From Trichopria drosophilae (taxonomy: Eukaryota; Arthropoda; Insecta; Hymenoptera; Diapriidae), in NCBI GenBank assembly GCA_030407085.1, contig CM059585.1, positions 11,711,001 through 11,775,000 of the forward strand: DNA of 64,000 nt, in the 5' to 3' direction. Below are positions 60,031 through 64,000 of the stretch, piece by piece. The notes under the pieces were generated by a model that saw nothing but the letters and a program-made list of their open reading frames with translations, did not search any database and had not been told where the DNA came from. The position numbers were made by a program, and so were the translations under genes. The first letter of the stretch is position 1; each line of letters begins with the position of its first letter.

Positions 60031-63000
60031 TAAATAAATTTACCGATGTATATCAGAAAATGCCAAGACTGTAACACATTATTGTTTAAATTAAGGCAAT
60101 TATTCTCCGGGGAAGTGTATGTGCAGAAATATTGAAGACAAATAATTGATGTTTATTATTATAGATGATATTTCTGAGAATAAAAAGTATTATTGAAATG
60201 ACCAAAATAATTTGTCAAAGAACTTTTTTTAATGGTTAAAATTGTCGTCTTGCAAAGAGTTTAAAAAATGTGTATAAATCAATGGATTTAATGAATGGTG
60301 GCTTATTTTATCGAGAAAAAAATTCTCTATAATTTCAGGGAAGGATATTTACAAATTTCTAAATCTGATATGAAATTTCTGTATTTATTTGAACAAAATT
60401 AGTAGTTTTTACATTTTATGAATAATTTTAATGATTTTCAACAGATTTGTAACAATTCTCTCGGTGAAATTGTAAAGAAGATTTTTCTCGAAAACAATAA
60501 ATTGTCAATTGTTAAAACTTTTTAATATTTAAATAATTACAATTAATTTAATTACGGCATTTTGTAAAACATTTTTTACGAAGAAATCAGAACACAATTT
60601 TTTCAATTACTTTACTCGTTTCAATTTTTTTAGTTTATAATAATACTTTTTTAACAATGTCATCAAAAATAAAATCTAAATTCATGGAAATATAAAATAT
60701 TTTTGTCCTAGTATATTCACAATATATGCACAAGGGACAACTACCGTAAGAAAATAGTTTTTGAAATGAAACTTCTTCTTTATTTAGACATTATTAACGG
60801 AAAAGTTCAATATAATTTTATGATAGTATAGTGAAAGTCTGAAATTTTAAGGCATTGAAAATTTTATGGCATCATTTGCTTTGTAAAAATTTGCTAAAGT
60901 TTGTGGGAAAATATTTTTTCGTCTGTCCCATAAGAAACATGAGTTGGCTATTTTTTAAATTTCATGGCATTAGAATATAATTAAAAATAATAAAAAAATA
61001 TAATTACAACTAAATTACATTAAAAAAAAAACATTATCAGAAAATGTGTATGTCAACATCGACGTTTTATTTAGAAAATGTATTTTTAATACAGATGAGT
61101 GCCTTTTTTTTTTTAAGAAATATTTTTTTAAAAATCCGTAAGTTATTTTATTTTTATATTGACAAACGAATTTAAAATGTTGAAAACAATTGTTATTTAT
61201 ATCATATTCAAAAACACTACTATCTTAACTTCCTTATAAATACAGTTTATTAAAAAATTGTCTGAGAAGTTAAATTTTCAAAATACAATGAAAATAATTT
61301 TAAAAAAATAAATAAATACGAGTATTTTTAATATTAATAGCAATTTGAATTTCTGTTTACGTAATTTTTTACTAACGTAAAATTGAAAGTAATTAAATAA
61401 AAAAGTATTAATAGATATCAAAATAAAAGATAAAAATTTGCTAGAAACATTTTTTCGAAAGTGCAGTATTTTGGATATTCAACTAATCATAAACTATTTT
61501 TTTTATATTTATACACTTAATTAGCTTCTAGTAACTGTACAATAATTATTAAATTAGTTATAACCCACAGAAATTATTAGAATCATTCTTGCTAATATAA
61601 AACGTATTGGAAATTGGCATTTTACACATTTATTTGTAGTTTTTATTAACAATAATCACAAAAAAAGTATTTTTGAAGAATTTAACAATTCAGTACAGTT
61701 TTGAAAGTTTCCAAAGAAAAATTTTAAAAAGATCGAAAAAATAGTAGGGCTTTTTTTAATATTAAACTATGCATTAAAATACAAAAAAGTGGTTATTAAA
61801 AATATAAATCTTTTCTTTCTTTTTTTTAAATATAATTATAAAATAACACTTCGAAATAATACGATTGCAATTTTTGATAAAAATGATTGAAATAAGGGTT
61901 TTTTTGTTACATCTCGAAATTATTATGCCTTATGAATTACAAAAAATAAAAACATTTTTTAACAATATAAGAAAATTACATTTAACAAAGTTAAAAGCAC
62001 AGGCAAAATTAAAAATAAAGACAACAAAAGATAAAAAATGTCGGCTAAGATAATAAAATATAAAATTTAAAAACTAAATAGTAGAAAAAAAATACAGAAA
62101 ATGTCGAAAAAATTCGAATTTGCATTCTGAACCACAAAAACCGTTAATAATTTACCAAATCGGAGCTAACAACCAAATTTGAATACAATTTAAATTATAA
62201 TTCATTTACTGTCGGTATTAATTTATTGCAAATTTTCCTACCAAATGCAAAAACATAGTAAACTTAAGAAAGACAAAAGAAAAAATTCAATCAATATCAC
62301 GAACGAACTCCGACAAAATGTTCGAAATATGAGAAGATCTGACAAAGATTATACACAAAAATTAATTAAAACATACATATTTAATTGAAAAAATTAATTA
62401 ATAAAATCAGAAGAAAAACATATTACAAAATATTTGATAACAAAAAATATTTTATACGACGATGTAGCATTACAAGATTACGAAACTACGAAATTTGCAA
62501 AAACTAAATTTCAAAAGATGACAACTTTATAAAGTACAAGAGTTCAACATGACAAACTAAAATCTGGCCAAATTTGTTGATACCAATTTTGAAAAGCAAA
62601 AAACTGTTACAAAATAACATAATTTACATACAAAAAAATTGAGACCTTCGTCTCCTGGGTACCTTAAAATTGTAATTATTCTTGTGACATAATCATTTCA
62701 TAACCGCATTACGAGTATTCCATTAACCGAAGAATGAATATTTTAGAGCAATTCCATCCGAAACGTTTCAAGTATTCCGTCTTAAGTTTCTCTAATGAAA
62801 TTGCAATCCTTGAAACTGATGTTTGCTTCTCAAAATAGCCATTAGATAGAAGATACCCTTCTAGGCTTTCTCCAATCCCGCAGAATTTCAATTTCGTCAC
62901 TGATGCCATATTAGCAACATAACCTAAACCTGCTTAACCTTGGAGCATACAAAATCGCAATTATGCCATTTTATCATTTAAAAATAATTAAAAAATTTAG

Positions 63001-63040
63001 GCTTTAAACAATTGTCTTTATTTAAAACACACTGGAAATT
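60031..63040. other. AT-rich stretch, no gene seen
   Basis: Very A/T-rich throughout. A minus-strand 66-codon frame at 62709-62909 (MASVTKLKFCGIGESLEGY) looks slightly more protein-like than its peers but has no partner exon or recognised domain. Confidence 0.4.
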
Positions 63041-63500
63041 TTCTGAAAAATTACTCTTTCCCCAATAATAGATTCCGTGATCGAGTACCTCGATTTAATG
63101 ACATCTTCCCTTCAATCTGGCTTTTTAGCGCCGGATTTGTTTCCGCCGTCCACTTCGCTGGTCGGAATTCGTGTTAGTTTCGATCGATTTTAATTACGAC
63201 CAGAAGATAACATCCTGCACCCGTCGATGATTGGTCTGCGAATTCATGGAAAATCCCATTTGTCGAGAAGTTATTTCCGCTATTATACGTCTAGGCAACG
63301 CCACCATGCTAATGGTCCAGACAGAACTGTAATTGTTTCCTAAACCATTTCCTTGTGCATATTTTATTCGTTTACAGGCCACTCGTGAATTTTTTAGCCC
63401 GGGGACTAGGGCGGTTTTCGGGTATATTCGGAATTCCTTTTCGTAAAGGGACTCGCTTTTAAGGCGTGTCAGAGGGAATATTCTATGAATAATGCAAGAA
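63041..63500. other. GC-richer island, possible regulatory element
   Basis: Words such as ccgccgtccacttcgctggt, ctaggcaacgccaccatgct and gcccggggactagggcggtt stand out from the AT-rich flank. No sustained open frame; 63501-64000 returns to AT-rich with a cgccattttatttttt fragment at 63851. Confidence 0.35.
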
Positions 63501-64000
63501 TTGTAGCACGGCGCCAGTATTTTCGTGAAACAGTATCAAATGATAATTTGAAAAACAAATTCTTGAAAAAAAAACCTAATTTTGAATACAAAATTTGCAT
63601 AACATTAAACAAACATTTTTAGCACTCAGTTTTTAGGTTATAAACTGACTTCTGATAGGTCACAAGTGTGTGGTCAGCTTTTATTTCAAGCGCATCCATT
63701 GTATGTCATTAATTTGAGGTTATGAATGAACCATCATTAGTAATTACTTTTTAATCCCAATGCTCCATGTTTTCGACCGTTACGTGATCAAACAATCGAC
63801 ATTTGTGCGAGATAATATAATATTACAACTTGCCGACGCCATAATTAAGCCGCCATTTTATTTTTTGAATAAAATTCGACGGGTGACAAAAGGACTGAAC
63901 AGAAAGACACGATTAGTACGTTTTTCAAGATAGTATTGCTCTTTTGAGTGAAAATTATTCCACAGTCGTGAAAGAGTGAATCTCCAAGTGTTTTTACTCG

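Noticed and set aside
1..64000. CRISPR array, bacterial operon or prophage content
   Set aside because: No regular short direct repeats with unique spacers, no ribosome-binding sites, no dense coding; the window is clearly eukaryotic.

Overview
The window is eukaryotic, very AT-rich, intron-dominated nuclear DNA, most likely from an insect. The evidence is: spliced exons with GT/AG borders; a TCAGT initiator paired with a downstream promoter element, the arthropod core-promoter style; CTCF-like TAGRTGGCGC motifs; and a load of short inverted-repeat transposons. The species cannot be named. Almost every open reading frame longer than 60 codons here looks like chance or lies inside a repeat.

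Layout. 0-5 kb, minus strand: two clean internal coding exons (4730-4926, then 992-1135) that join in phase and read like mitoguardin (Miga/FAM73), a mitochondrial outer-membrane fusion factor. Its 3' exons lie beyond base 1 and its 5' exons were not found. 5-43 kb: long AT-rich intronic or intergenic DNA with several families of non-autonomous DNA elements, a degenerate ~125-bp GCCATTTTGAA repeat, four decayed tRNA-like sequences, a pogo-type MITE at 28.5 kb and a 1.5-kb piggyBac-type foldback element at 29.7-31.2 kb. 43.9-47.6 kb: a GC- and CpG-richer island holding the best promoter in the window, two tandem initiator/DPE pairs (start sites near 44459 and 44636) followed by a strong splice donor at 44968. 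This suggests the 5' end of a plus-strand gene whose coding exons may lie beyond the window. 48.8-51 kb: further GC-rich non-coding islands, including a 32-bp tandem array of YY1/Pho-like ATGGCGGC sites. 53.7-56.6 kb: a second pogo-type MITE, a conserved-looking element with a Hox/Exd-like motif, and the densest field of the GCCATTTTGAA repeat. 57-64 kb: AT-rich DNA with isolated GC-richer islands.

Overall, a minus-strand mitoguardin gene reaches into the left edge and a probable plus-strand gene starts near 44.5 kb, so the centre is mainly repeat-filled intron or spacer. Nothing amounts to a demonstrably new system. The most distinctive items are the tandem initiator/DPE promoter with a nearby perfect palindromic nuclear-receptor site, the piggyBac-type foldback, the CTCF-like MITE ends and the YY1-like array.
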